A stretch of 64,000 nt of DNA. Source: Hysterangium stoloniferum (Eukaryota > Basidiomycota > Agaricomycetes > Hysterangiales > Hysterangiaceae). Positions 45,190 to 55,221 of this stretch are shown in pieces (within the stretch, counting starts at the first letter, position 1; every line of letters begins with the position of its first letter). Under the pieces are notes generated by a model, which was not told the DNA's origin, ran no database searches, and saw only the letters and a list, made by a program, of their open reading frames with translations. The stretch lies in assembly GCA_015178975.1 (NCBI GenBank), contig WHVD01000283.1, positions 1 to 64,000 of the forward strand. The letters are read 5' to 3'. Position numbers and translations under genes: made by a program.

Positions 45190-45360
45190 GTGAACCGTCG
45201 GGTCGTGCGCCCGTATACGTTTCTCGATTGAACGAAGGCAGGAAGAAAAGGTTATACGTTAGAATGAACTGGGGATACTTAAAAGAGATGGGAAACACCC
45301 ATTCGTTAGTCCGGATTTCCCCCAGAATCGGCGCTGAGATCCGCTAAGATTGATAGATAA
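45190..45360 (-). promoter_or_regulatory. Likely 5' leader of the host gene
   Basis: The 170 bases before the ATG at 45187-45189 contain an in-frame stop (TAA near 45260 on the minus strand), so no longer in-frame N-terminus is possible without another exon. A C/T-rich run CCTTTTCTTCCTGCC lies at about 45238-45253, as usual in fungal leaders. No TATA box was identified with confidence. Confidence 0.35.
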
Positions 45361-48156
45361 GCTCCGCTAGGGAAGACTCATAGTAGTTTAAAGTATTCCT
45401 ATTTGTCAATGTATCTGAAAAGCACCAATCAACAATATCCTAATGTCTGTCCTTTAATCATGAATGATGCTGTGCCTATGTAGCCATCTGCCGACAAACG
45501 TGCGTTGATTGTGGCTGTGTACACAGTTGGATATAGATCCATTAATGCAAGAAAGCGCGGTAGGTGCCCGGGTGTGTGAGCTCGCGTGTTTGCATTCACA
45601 ACGCATGGCAGCAGTGCAGCCTTTGCCTAGTGAAGGCCATTTAATGAGCACGAATCGATCATGTGCCAAATTCTGACTCACATCATCCCACTAGGCTTGT
45701 TAAACCTCCAGCTCTATAAGAGCCTGATATCCTATACCAATTGAAGCCTGAGATGATTTGGCATAAATTCGACCAAGTAGACATACACGGTCGAGATATT
45801 ATTGGAACGCACGAGCTCGCCAATGTATTTATTTGTCTCGACGGGCACCCATGATGTCTAAGGCTTCAAAGAGATGTTAGTACTGAAATCTTATTTTTAA
45901 TGCCTCTTTTACTCTCTTTCAAGTCACGATCGTGAAGACCCGCACAGACTCCGAAAAGTATCGTTCAAAGTACCATGAATATACAACAGATGCAAATTGG
46001 TGGTGGGAACATAAACCATCTCTACTTCAGACCACATGAGTCTAGCACGTTGTAGAGTTAATTCAATACTAAATCTGAGGTTTCCGAGTCTCTAGGCTTG
46101 CTTCCGCTCCGAGTCTCAAGTGTCGTACGGTTTACCTATATGTTCCCTTAACATATTATTGTTCTTCTTGTGTTCAATCTACGACTTCCTTGCCAGTCAC
46201 GACGCGAACCCAGTGAAGTCTCGACTCCTCTGGGCACAGCAATATATGTGGCGGCCCTTGTGACCGATACTCAACGCATTTGGTATCTTGATCGATCCTG
46301 TCTGGTATGTTGATAACGACACGTATCGTACTATCGACCTCTGCACATATTTAATGATACATTGACTTGAACTTGCCCTAGATCACACCGGGCAATCCTA
46401 AATGAACAAACGGTGTCGAGCAAAAATACCTCTGTCAAGTACTCCAAAAAAAAAAAAATCAAATTGCAGTGCCTTTAGGCGGTATTAAAAACAGGTGTGA
46501 TTATAGATGAAAATGTGGCGCTGGCGCCTTAGTTGAAATCCTCTGTAAGACTCAATAGTACCTAGTTGAAGGTTTTCGGGCAAACCTCTATTATAAGCTC
46601 ATTTGCCGTCGGGCATGATCCGGCGAGTCTGAGAACTCCGGCAAAGTCACCAATAAGCCCCTTTAGGTCTGGCCAAAACTTGTCATTTCGAGAAACTGCC
46701 TTACTTAAGATAGACTGGTATTGGGGATGCGATGCTCGTGGGTATTCGCTTGTCGGTATCATCTCTCAACGCTCGCTATGTACACAGGAGATCACCAGCT
46801 GAGTTGACACCGGGCCGATTCGGAATCCTCTACGCGCATGTGCTCCGTAGCTACCCATGGTGGTCCGCGGCTGTTTCAACTATGTCACAACTGTTACGTA
46901 AATTGTCAGTTCATATTCTAGCATCGACCGTGACACGAACTAATAGTCACATCAAATGTAAGGATAGGATTTGCGGGAAGCCTCCGCTGCGGAATGAGTG
47001 GATATTATGGTATTAATGGATCATCATCGGGACAAACGTGCCAAGACTCACATATAGGCTTCAGGACTACAACATCAACATTCTTGACAAGATATATAGT
47101 GGCTAGACTCTGTAGAGAATCAAGCCATGACGTGTTTCTATAAATAGAAAGTAATGACATCGCTAAAATTATCACCGGACGAACGTGTCCGCCGACCTTA
47201 ATTCAGTTTTCAAGACTCACAGTATCAGCTTTCTCCTTACAATCAGGCTCAAGCTACATCGTATTCGTAGCACTGGCTGTATGATGCAGTACTAGCGTGC
47301 AGCCAAGTGACATGTTGTCATACAATGAAAGTAGGCCGCAACACAAAGCCAGATGAGATGGAAGGTCGTCTTAAAATATACACATACATTCCATGTGCTT
47401 GTCCATGGCGGCGAACTTGAATGACATGTCAGGACCGGTATACCGAGTTGTCAATCACACCCTATAAAGGGCTTTGATACTTGTGCACCAAAGTAATATT
47501 AGGCATACATGTCTCGGCCATCTGCATATTGTCTGGTCGGTCAATTAGAGCGAAAACGGTTCATTTCTCTTTTTTTTTGTCTGATTTTCCACAAAAAAAG
47601 TTGTTATTTAAAAGACTTGATGCCATGCTTTTATAAAGATACAAGCAGAATAGAACATATAAAAGAGCATGGATGGCTTGAATCGAAATTCGGAGGAAAA
47701 ACTATTAACAACGTTGTAAGATTGAGTGTGATGTTGCTTTGGTAAGACAGTGCTTTTCGAAATACAGCGGAAACGCCCCAATGGATTCACGAAAACGACG
47801 GAAAGAGTGCGGAAACTCCGGTTGTACGTTTGTAATAAAAGTGCAATATAGGTTTTATTGTGTAGGTAGGTACATACGTAGTTAATCAAAGCCTTTTTTG
47901 AATATTCTTGTGGGTAAGTCTCAAACACTGCTTGGGAATCATCAAGGTGAAAAAGAAAATCTATTTTTCATTGAAGGCCCAACAGTCATAACAAAAGTGT
48001 ATTTTGGCCTGTTGGATGTGTCCTTGCAGCAGCAACAGCTGAGCTTGTTAGTAGAAACATTGACTCTGTAACTTGTATGCAAAATTTTTGTCAACATCCT
48101 GGGATTCCAAGTGTATCAGAGCCCAGTTCTCACTAGGTAGGGCCAAAGAGGATATG
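45361..48156. other. Intergenic sequence, no gene supported
   Basis: The short frames in this 2.8-kb stretch match nothing known to me and lack a consistent codon pattern. An A-run lies at about 46446-46458. CpG is not depleted, unlike the repeats on each side, so the region is probably unique host DNA. Near 47990-48140 the plus strand reads GCVLAAATAELVSRNIDSV and NFCQHPGIPSVSEPS, which has a protein-like feel but no family assignment. Confidence 0.4.
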
Positions 48157-49212
48157 TGTTAAGTGTGTGTGCAGAGCTTATCAGAGGGTTTCCGGAGAAA
48201 CCTGCAGGAAAGCCAGTAAGACTTGGCTTCAGCTTATAGGCTGTGCCCTCATGAGATTGTGACATCCAATTTCAGATGGGCAGATGGGAATCCTGGGGAG
48301 TCCAGGAGTAGTTGGTGGTCAAGGGGTCGGGCGGTGATGAGTTGGAGGTCAAATGATAGATGGGTCAGAGCCTGTGGGCTCCAATGAGGTAAATAGCAGT
48401 GTGTTTCAAAGAGGAGATTAGAGCAGAAAATGTACTGAGATTACTGGGGAGAATCTAAGCTGATTTTCTGACTGGATTGTATGTACAACATCTGCCAACT
48501 ATATAGACTGTGGAATGTATAACATATTAAATCCAGTAATAATGAAATCCAAACTAGTAATCATGAAATAAGATAAGTAAACACCAAATTGTTAGAAAGT
48601 AAAACCTAAATGTAACTCAGTCACATTTATCATATAACAGACTAATATTTTATGTACCTAAATGTAACTAATAAACATTTATTAGTTACATCGAGTATAG
48701 ATCCATAACAACCTTTACTTACCTCAGTCACATTTATTGTATAACGGACTGAGGTAGTACTGTAATTCCAGATTATATACTTGACCATGTACATTGCTAG
48801 GCACCACTAATAAGGTGTTGTGGATACCGTGTGCCTGTGTCCAATGTTACATGGTCTTGGGATCGGTCAACTTGGGCCGCATGTATTTCGATGGTGTTAT
48901 CCAACACAAATTTGGTGTTAGGAATGGAATGGAGTGGAGCGGAGTCTGAAATGTGACAGGTCATTAGACCATAATGGGAATGGGGTGGGAGTGAAGTCCA
49001 AAATGTGACAGGTCATTTGACCATAATGGGAATGGGGCTCAGTTAGAGAGCTGTCAGGTTTTCCAAGAGGAGTCTGGTGACTGGTACATGGGACAGGGTT
49101 GGAGATAGACAGGTGTGGGTTCTGGCAGGTATTTTGGTGACTGATACATGAAGTAATGGAGGTTGAGCATGGACAGGTCTGACGTCCAGAGTCTGGTGGG
49201 AATTCTGGTGAG
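48157..49212 (-). repeat. LTR-E copy, split by another LTR
   Basis: Read on the minus strand, LTR-E spans TGTTAAGTGTGTGTGC (48157) to GGGAATTCTGGTGAG (about 49212). It holds the shared 32-bp module (about 48219-48250), the minisatellite region in reduced form and the repeated GACAGGTCAT words. A 317-bp solo LTR interrupts it at 48590-48906. Its last bases before 49213 are missing where an inverted LTR-E copy begins. Confidence 0.75.
48590..48906 (+). repeat. Solo LTR (317 bp) inside LTR-E, with target duplication
   Basis: It begins TGTTAGAAAGTAAAACC and ends GTTATCCAACA, flanked by CAAAT (48585-48589 and 48907-48911). The interrupted site is the AACACCAAATTTGGTGTT palindrome of LTR-E. It contains inverted pairs such as CTCAGTCACATTTAT repeated at 48616 and 48723. 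Strand and family are uncertain; the size and ends would fit copia. Confidence 0.85.
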
Positions 49213-50211
49213 TGTTATGACCGGAAATCCCGCCAGACTCCAGGCACTAACTTATACGCACTTGTCAGTTCACCGGAATTCCCACTGGACTCCAGACGTC
49301 AGACTTGTCTACGTTCGACTTCATTACATTGTGTTTCAGTCACCGGAAAACCCACCGGACTCCGTCCCTGTTTATGTCTGACCTCGTCCCACGCATCAGT
49401 CACTGGACCCCGCTTGGAAAACCCATCATCCCTCTAACAGAGCCCTGTTCCCGTTTTAGTCAAATGACCTGTCATGATTCGGACTCCACTCCTGCTCCGT
49501 TTCCCATTATGGTTTATGATTTGTCACAATTCAGACTCCACTCTGTTCCATCCCATTCCTAACACCAAATTTGGTGTTTACTATTCCCGTTTTATGTTTT
49601 GCTAGTTTCGTTTCATCATTACTGGATTTGGTATGTCATTCACTCCACGGTCTATTTAAACTGGCAGATGTTGTACATACAATCCAGTCAGAAAATCAGC
49701 TTAGATTCCCCCCAGTAATTTAATACATTTTCCACTCTAAACTCCTACTTGAATTACACCGCTCACACTAGTTGGAGCCCACAGGCTCTGGCACATCTAT
49801 CTCTCTTACCTATCTCGACTCATGACCCACAACCTTTGACCTACGACCTCTCAACCCACAACCTCCGACCTACGACCCCTCAACCCACAACCTCCGACCT
49901 ATGACCCCTCAACCCACAACCTCCGACCTATGACCCCTCAACCCACAACCTCCGACCTATGACCCCTCAACCCACAACCTCCGACCTATGACCCCTCAAC
50001 CCACAACCTCCGACCTACGACCCCTCAACCCACAACCTCTGACCTACGACCCCTCAACCCACAACCCCCACCCAGACTCCCCGGGATTCCCGTCTGCCTG
50101 TCTGAAATTGGACAACACAATCTAGCGAGGGCACAGCCTATAAACTGAAGCCAAGTCCTACCAGATATTCTGCAAGTTTCTCTGGAGACCTGCCATGTAC
50201 ATACCCTAACA
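49213..50211 (+). repeat. LTR-E, best complete copy (999 bp)
   Basis: It starts TGTTATGACCGGAAATCCC and ends ACATACCCTAACA. Inside are direct repeats of CACCGGAA.TCCC.CC.GACTCC (49225-49360), GACCTGTCATGATTCGGACTC words, the perfect 18-bp palindrome near 49560-49577, a 29-bp minisatellite (49830-50075) and the inverted 32-bp module (50127-50158). It lies head to head with the preceding copy. No target duplication is seen. Confidence 0.8.
49830..50075 (+). repeat. 29-bp minisatellite in LTR-E
   Basis: The unit reads CTCAACCCACAACCTCCGAC then CTATGACCC. About eight units are present, and the middle ones look identical by eye. Other LTR-E copies carry one or two units at the same place (for example 8770-8830, minus strand), so the array expanded in this copy. 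No spacer pattern exists, so it is not CRISPR. Confidence 0.85.
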
Positions 50212-50213
50212 AC

Positions 50214-50893
50214 TCTACAGTATCAGAAATTTGCTCCCAACTCCCTGGTCTACTTCCAACATCTTCCAGAGGTTGTCCTCCCAAGCTCTCCCCCAGGGAT
50301 CATCACCACCTGGCTCATTCTATCATCTCTGAACAGGTTGATAATGTCTCCCAGGCCAAGTCCCACCTCTCCCTCAATGTCTGCACACAAACAATTTGCA
50401 ATGCATTGAAGAAAGAGAATTTGAAGGCTGTAGTGAAGGCCAAAAGACCCCTTCTTGCCTCTCAACACATCAAGGGTTGATATAAGTTTGCTATCAAGTA
50501 CCAGTATTGGTGGCCTTTTCCACACCTACAATCTCCCATCAGAGCCCAAAAAATTGATATTGGTCTCATCTGAGAAGATAACCCTAAACCAGTCCTCCTC
50601 AGTCCAATGCTGGTACTTGACAGCAAACTTATATCAAGCCTTGATATGTTGAGAGGCAAGATGGGGTCTTTTGGCCTTCACCACAAACTTTCAAATTCTC
50701 TTTCTTCAATGCATTGTGAATTGTTTGTGTGCAGAAATTGAGGGAGAGGTGGGACTTGGCCTGGGAGGCATTATCAACCTGTCCAGAGATGATAGAATGA
50801 GCCAGGTGGTGATGATCCCTGGGGAGATCTTGGGAGGACAACCTCTGGAAGATGTTGGAAGTAGACCAGGGAGTTGGGAGCAAATTTATAATA
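50214..50893. repeat. Inverted duplication of a Tc1 transposase fragment
   Basis: Left arm 50214-50503 and right arm about 50600-50893 are inverse copies (CTCCCAACTCCCTGGTCTAC and CTTCCAACATCTTCCAGAGG appear in both senses), with a loop of about 100 bases that continues the minus-strand copy. Both arms encode the second helix-turn-helix of a Tc1-like transposase (SQAKSHLSLN, QTICNALKKENLK, AKRPLLA); the minus-strand copy goes on to EEDWFRVIFSDETNINFLGS, the first catalytic Asp. Neither arm is a complete gene. A transcript through it would fold into a long hairpin. Confidence 0.8.
50504..50893 (-). pseudogene. Tc1-like transposase fragment, minus strand
   Basis: Reading from the right arm into the loop gives ITSPRD-like and SQAKSHLSLNFCTQTIHNAL, KENLKVCGEGQKTPSCLSTY in shifted frame, then WFRVIFSDETNINFLGSDGR with a stop just after, VWKRP. 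Frameshifts in the arm and a stop near 50520 make it inactive. It belongs to a Tc1 family different from copies 1 and 2 judged by its sequence. Terminal repeats are not seen here. Confidence 0.7.
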
Positions 50894-50964
50894 CTGTAGA
50901 GTGTCCAATATGGAGTTTAGAAGCAATTGTTCTGCAGGAGTGACCCTCCTGGAGAAGAGACATG

Positions 50965-51767
50965 TGTTAGGACCAGAAAACCTGCCGGGCTCCAGACCCT
51001 ATCCTACATGCACCCGACTTGCTATATCAAGTTACAGCTAAACTGGAAAACCTGCCAGGACCCAGATGTCAAGCCTGTCTACACCCAACCCCCTGTGTCT
51101 CATGCATCAGTCACTGGATGCTGGGACCTGCACACATCAAAGCCTGTCTATGTCTGACCCCGTTCCACACACCAGTCACTGGGCTCCACCTGGATAACCT
51201 GACAGCTCTCTAACTGACCCCTGTTCCCATTATGGTCAAATGACCTGTCATGTTTCAGACTCCACCTCTGTTCTGTTCCATTCCTAATACCTAGTTTGGT
51301 GTTTACTCATCTTGTTTCATCGTTACTTGTTTAGGATTTCATTATTACTAGATTTGGTATAACATACATTCCACAGTCTATATAGTCTGGCAGATATTGT
51401 ACATATAATCCAGTCAGAAAATCAACTTAGATCTCCCCAGTAATCTCAGTACATTTTCCACTCTATTCCTCTCTTTGAAACACACCACTATTTACCTCAT
51501 TGGAGCCCATGGGTTTTGACCTATCTATTGCTCGACCTCTGACCCATCACTGCCCGACCCCTCGATCTCCATGGGATTCCCACAATCGACCCTCTGACCT
51601 CCCAACCCACCAACTACTCCTGGACTCCCCAGGATTCCCATCTGCCTGTCTGAAATTGGACGCTACAATCTTGTGAGGGTGCAGCCTATAAGCTGAAGCC
51701 AAGTCCTACTGGATTACCCATGGGTTTCTCCAGAAACCCTCCACTAAGCCCTGCACACACCATAACA
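50965..51767 (+). repeat. LTR-E copy (803 bp)
   Basis: It starts TGTTAGGACCAGAAAACC and ends CTGCACACACCATAACA, with the usual internal words (GACCTGTCATGTTTCAGACTC, CTTAGATCTCCCCAGTAATC, the inverted 32-bp module at 51675-51706). The minisatellite is reduced to about two units. The flanks (ACATG left, AATGA right) do not match, so it may not be a simple solo insertion. Confidence 0.75.
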
Positions 51768-52683
51768 AATGACAGAGAGCCTTGTTTCAGCAGAGTGCTT
51801 CTTCATAATGTGGTGGGAGGATGAAATGAGGCAAAGGTTCATATAAATGTGTTATTTAAACATGTGGTCACATGACCTTGTTGAACTTAACCAGAAATTC
51901 CCCCACATATGAACCTTAGTTGAGTTTCATGTATCAGTTGACAGAGCAAAAAAGTGTCCAGATGCACCATGTCCATTGTTTATTTTTACTCCCCTAATAA
52001 GGAAAGCTATGATGTCATGCTTATGTCATACTATAGGTCAGATGTATACCTCTTACTTCAGATTCTTTGAGATTTTTATCTATTTTATTTCTGGAGCTGT
52101 GAACCCCTCTTTCCAATTTCACCAAACATCCAGATGCTTTTTGAGTCACTGTAGATGCTAGCAATATCTGTTAGGGCAACACTAACAAGGCTACCAAAAC
52201 ACAAAAAGAAACAAGAGAGAGGGCAAGATAAGGAGTAGGAGAATAGAAGTTCTAATGACTTAAGAATATCACACTTGTATTTAGTGGAAATCCTAAGAGA
52301 TTGAAACTGGGGTCTAACTATGTACATCTTAGGATATTTATACTAAAGGAAAATTAAATAAAGCTATCATTAAGAAGGTTCAAACCTTAGAAGAAAATTA
52401 AATAAAGTCAAGTTTTACATTTGACATGTGTATATCATGTGATTGTCACATGATTGTCATTGCACAGCCACAAACAGTCTTTCAAGCTATTTCATGTTCA
52501 CATAACATCACACATTGCTGTACAATGTGTGACATGTGTCTTTTGAGCTCATGTGACATCATGTGTTGTGATATGCATGTGTGACTACAAATGGTCTTTC
52601 AAGCCATTTGCATGTTGTTACAAAGGATAGAGTTGTACCTGACATAGCATTTCTTTGGGGAGAGTGTTTAGATGAGGAGTTGC
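51768..52683. other. Spacer with a Tc1 inverted-repeat remnant
   Basis: No gene is seen. At about 51945-52153 the sequence has an inner word CAAAAAAGTGTCCAGATGCAC and an outer end CCAGATGCTTTTTGAGTCACTGTA, which reads as one arm of a Tc1/mariner element with the same two-site layout as the other copies. The rest is AT-rich with repeated CATGTGA/CACATG words (52430-52620). Confidence 0.5.
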
Positions 52684-52939
52684 TGTTGGAATACGAGCAT
52701 TACATAAGTTTGTAACACATATTCCTTTTGTTCTTTGTTCTTTGTTTCTTTACTCCCATTGTTCAATCCCTTTTTGTTGCCCCGTTTGATATTCTATTGT
52801 TTAGCAGACATATATAAGTAGCCTAGTGTTCATATATCTACTCATTCGTTTGCCTAATCTTACTACAAGATATACGCACAAATGGAATTTATACACTGCT
52901 CTTATAGTTCATTCGGAGCTTCTATATTTTATTTCAACA
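52684..52939 (+). repeat. Left LTR of the miniature element
   Basis: A 256-bp repeat from TGTTGGAATACG to TTTCAACA with a TATA-like CATATATAAGTAGCC near 52809. It precedes CAAACGAATAACGG, where the primer-binding site would lie. Confidence 0.92.
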
Positions 52940-52984
52940 CAAACGAATAACGGTTGGTTCCCGTTCACCACAACTACACTCTTT

Positions 52985-53160
52985 TCCACGGCCTCTGCAC
53001 ATTGCACACCGGAATTTTGTTAGCTTGCAAGCTCACAGTCACTGCTGCGGCACACTGGAATACTAGTCTGCGGACTCACAGTCGCTGCTGCGGCACACTG
53101 GAATACTCTTGTCACGGTCCCTACTCGTATAGTACACCGGAAATCATCGTCTAGTCTGCG
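52985..53160 (+). repeat. Direct repeats inside the miniature element
   Basis: CTGCTGCGGCACACTGGAAT occurs twice (about 53042 and 53082), and AGTCTGCGGACTCACA occurs twice (about 53065 and 53152). They fill much of the non-coding middle and are GC-rich compared with the LTRs. They may be packaging or dimer signals, or only duplicated filler. Confidence 0.6.
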
Positions 53161-53425
53161 GACTCACACTAAACGTGTCAAAATTACGATCATTGGAAGC
53201 TCCAAATGGAAACTCACCGTGTTGGTCACATTCGAAACCAGTGTCCCACTCGCGATTTGAATGCTACGCCCGGAGTCAACGCCGTGATAGAAAAGGAAGG
53301 AAATTTCGCCGGATCGGCCACCCCAATCTCAAGTGATGAAGATGAGTCATTCTAGCCTATGTGCAGGTTGCGGGGGTGTACACACCTTTCCCTTCTTTAC
53401 TCGCTTATGTGAGCTCGCGGGGGTG

Positions 53426-53681
53426 TGTTGGAATACGAGCATTACATAAGTTTGTAACACATATTCCTTTTGTTCTTTGTTCTTTGTTTCTTTACTCCCA
53501 TTGTTCAATCCCTTTTTGTTGCCCCGTTTGATATTCTATTGTTTAGCAGACATATATAAGTAGCCTAGTGTTCATGTATCTACTCATTCGTTTGCCTAAT
53601 CTTACTACAAGATATACGCACAAACGGAATTTATACACTGCTCTTATAGTTCATTCGGAGCTTCTATATTTTATTTCAACA
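53426..53681 (+). repeat. Right LTR of the miniature element
   Basis: The repeat is nearly identical to the left LTR and starts right after TGAGCTCGCGGGGGTG. It ends at the GTTGC target duplication. Confidence 0.92.
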
Positions 53682-53686
53682 GTTGC

Positions 53687-54164
53687 TTGATGTTCCATCA
53701 GGACTTCTCTCTCTACTTCAGCCATACTGAAAAGATGAAATGGCTGTGGTTGGTGGAAGGAAGCACTGATCAGAATGTCCTTTTCCTGTAGTCATTCTGT
53801 CACTTCAATTCTTATATCCAGAGGAAGGTTCTCCAAGATTAATAGGTGCTTGAGCAAGCAGAGGAAACAGGTATCAGGGACCCTCTGAGCCCTCAAACAG
53901 AAGACTCAGTTATCAAGGCCAGAGATGAAGGTACATTTACATATGTACCTGTGTCATCTCATTGTAGGAGTGGAGTAATTCCATCATCATCTTTTCACAT
54001 TTCTCTTGGTTGCATATGAGTCTGCACCTGAGGCTGAAATATATGAAAGGTATGTTGAGCAACTTTTTGCAGAGAGACACTCTAATGTTTGGATATACAG
54101 GTAGTGATAATCAACCTTGGGAACAGTACAGTTAGCTCCTAACAACACATGTAAGATCTGCAGA
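53687..54164. other. No gene seen
   Basis: The sequence continues the region left of the miniature element. Short frames are without recognisable content. It may be an old element remnant. Confidence 0.4.
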
Positions 54165-54427
54165 CACTGGAGGCACCCCAAGGTTTTTCAATTGGAGAAT
54201 CTTCTAAAAATCCTACTATTTGGCCAAATTTCCTAAGTATTCTTTGAACTGATAAATCTTATGAAATTTTTAAGTTTTAGTAAGATTTTCCACTTTGCAA
54301 AATCCTACTAAAACTTGAAAATTTCAAGCAATTTATCAGTTCAAAGAATTTTGAGATAATTTGGCCAAATATTAGGATTTTTATTATAAGGTTTTCAAAC
54401 TCCAAAAATGTTAAAGTGCCTCCAGTG
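54165..54427. mobile_element. MITE-like hairpin element (263 bp)
   Basis: Ends CACTGGAGGCAC (54165-54176) and GTGCCTCCAGTG (54416-54427) are a perfect 12-bp inverse. The similarity continues inward (AAAAATCCTA.TATTTGGCC, ATTCTTTGAACTGATAAAT, TTTTAGTA.GATTTT) so that the whole element folds into a hairpin with a small central loop near 54297. No target duplication was identified. It codes for nothing. Confidence 0.7.
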
Positions 54428-54917
54428 AGAGTGTCATTGTGTACACTCAATAAATCAACTAGTTAAATGAACAAGTCCCTCTTGATTTCCTTCCATTTCC
54501 TTCTCCAGTAGAATTGTAAGCTTGTCAAACCATTCAGGGATCAATTTAGTGAGGTTGTCTAGGGTTCCCAATCATGCAAACAGGGTCTGTGTAGATAAGA
54601 TACCATGATACCTACCCAACCAGGCTGCTATCAGCATGGGCATGGTCAGATATCTTGCCATGTAGTCTTGTGCAATGGCCATTACTTCTTCTTCAATGAT
54701 TTGAGAGGTGTAATACATATCCCATTTCTTGTTAACAGGTTCATTGTAGACCAGTTGTCCTTGGTACATACACTGAAGCATTACCTGGCAAGTGGGAATT
54801 CCAAAATAGTATCATCATCTTGAACAAACAGTGTGCTAACTCCAGAGATGCTCAACCTTTGCAATGGTGAGTGTCATTCTGGTGGACCAGGAGAGTTGCT
54901 AGTCAATGGCTTAGCTT
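54428..54917. other. Unassigned, one protein-like frame on the minus strand
   Basis: At 54572-54781 the minus strand reads NEPVNKKWDMYYTSQIIEEE and VMAIAQDYMARYLTMPMLIA, a plausible protein sequence that continues in other frames on both sides. I do not recognise it. It may be a decayed gene of an element or of the host. It adjoins the truncated end of the gypsy copy. Confidence 0.35.
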
Positions 54918-55221
54918 TTATTTGAGGAGAACCCTCAATAGAAGCTGGCTGTGAAGAGTCACTCCAGGGTTTTTCCGGTATCGGTAATTGTTTGAGTAGG
55001 CCATATGGTTTGTGTCGCTGTGATTTAGAGCGTAGACATGTAGTACAAGATTTACAATAGTGCTTAACAAAATCTCGGATGCCGGGCCATGTATATTCTC
55101 TTCTAATGAGTGAGAGGGTCTTATTGAGGCCGAAATGTCCTGAGATTGGGTGGTCGTGCTTATGTTGTAGGATTCGCAGCCGAAGGGTGTCGGAATCCGG
55201 TACATAAATGCGATTGTCAAG

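Larger units (their letters stand above)
52684..53681 (+). mobile_element. Miniature LTR element (TRIM-like), 998 bp
   Basis: Two 256-bp LTRs (52684-52939 and 53426-53681) flank 486 bp of non-coding sequence, and GTTGC is duplicated on both sides (52679-52683 and 53682-53686). The LTRs begin TGTTGGAATACGAGC, end TTATTTCAACA and differ at only two places by eye, so the insertion is recent. A G-rich polypurine tract (GCGGGGG) precedes the right LTR. It looks structurally whole but codes for no protein, so it must have used proteins from a copia-like partner. Confidence 0.92.

Noticed and set aside
46446-46458. A-run considered as tail of a LINE or SINE
   Set aside because: No reverse transcriptase, no RNA polymerase III boxes and no target duplication were seen around it.
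45454-47928. Short frames upstream of the host gene
   Set aside because: No family similarity, no consistent splice-joined frame and no codon pattern; treated as intergenic.
49830-50075. Repeat array considered as CRISPR or telomeric satellite
   Set aside because: It is a 29-bp tandem minisatellite within an LTR; no spacers and no telomere-like unit.
50250-50943. Frames on both strands considered as two genes
   Set aside because: They are the same transposase sequence read from the two arms of the inverted duplication.
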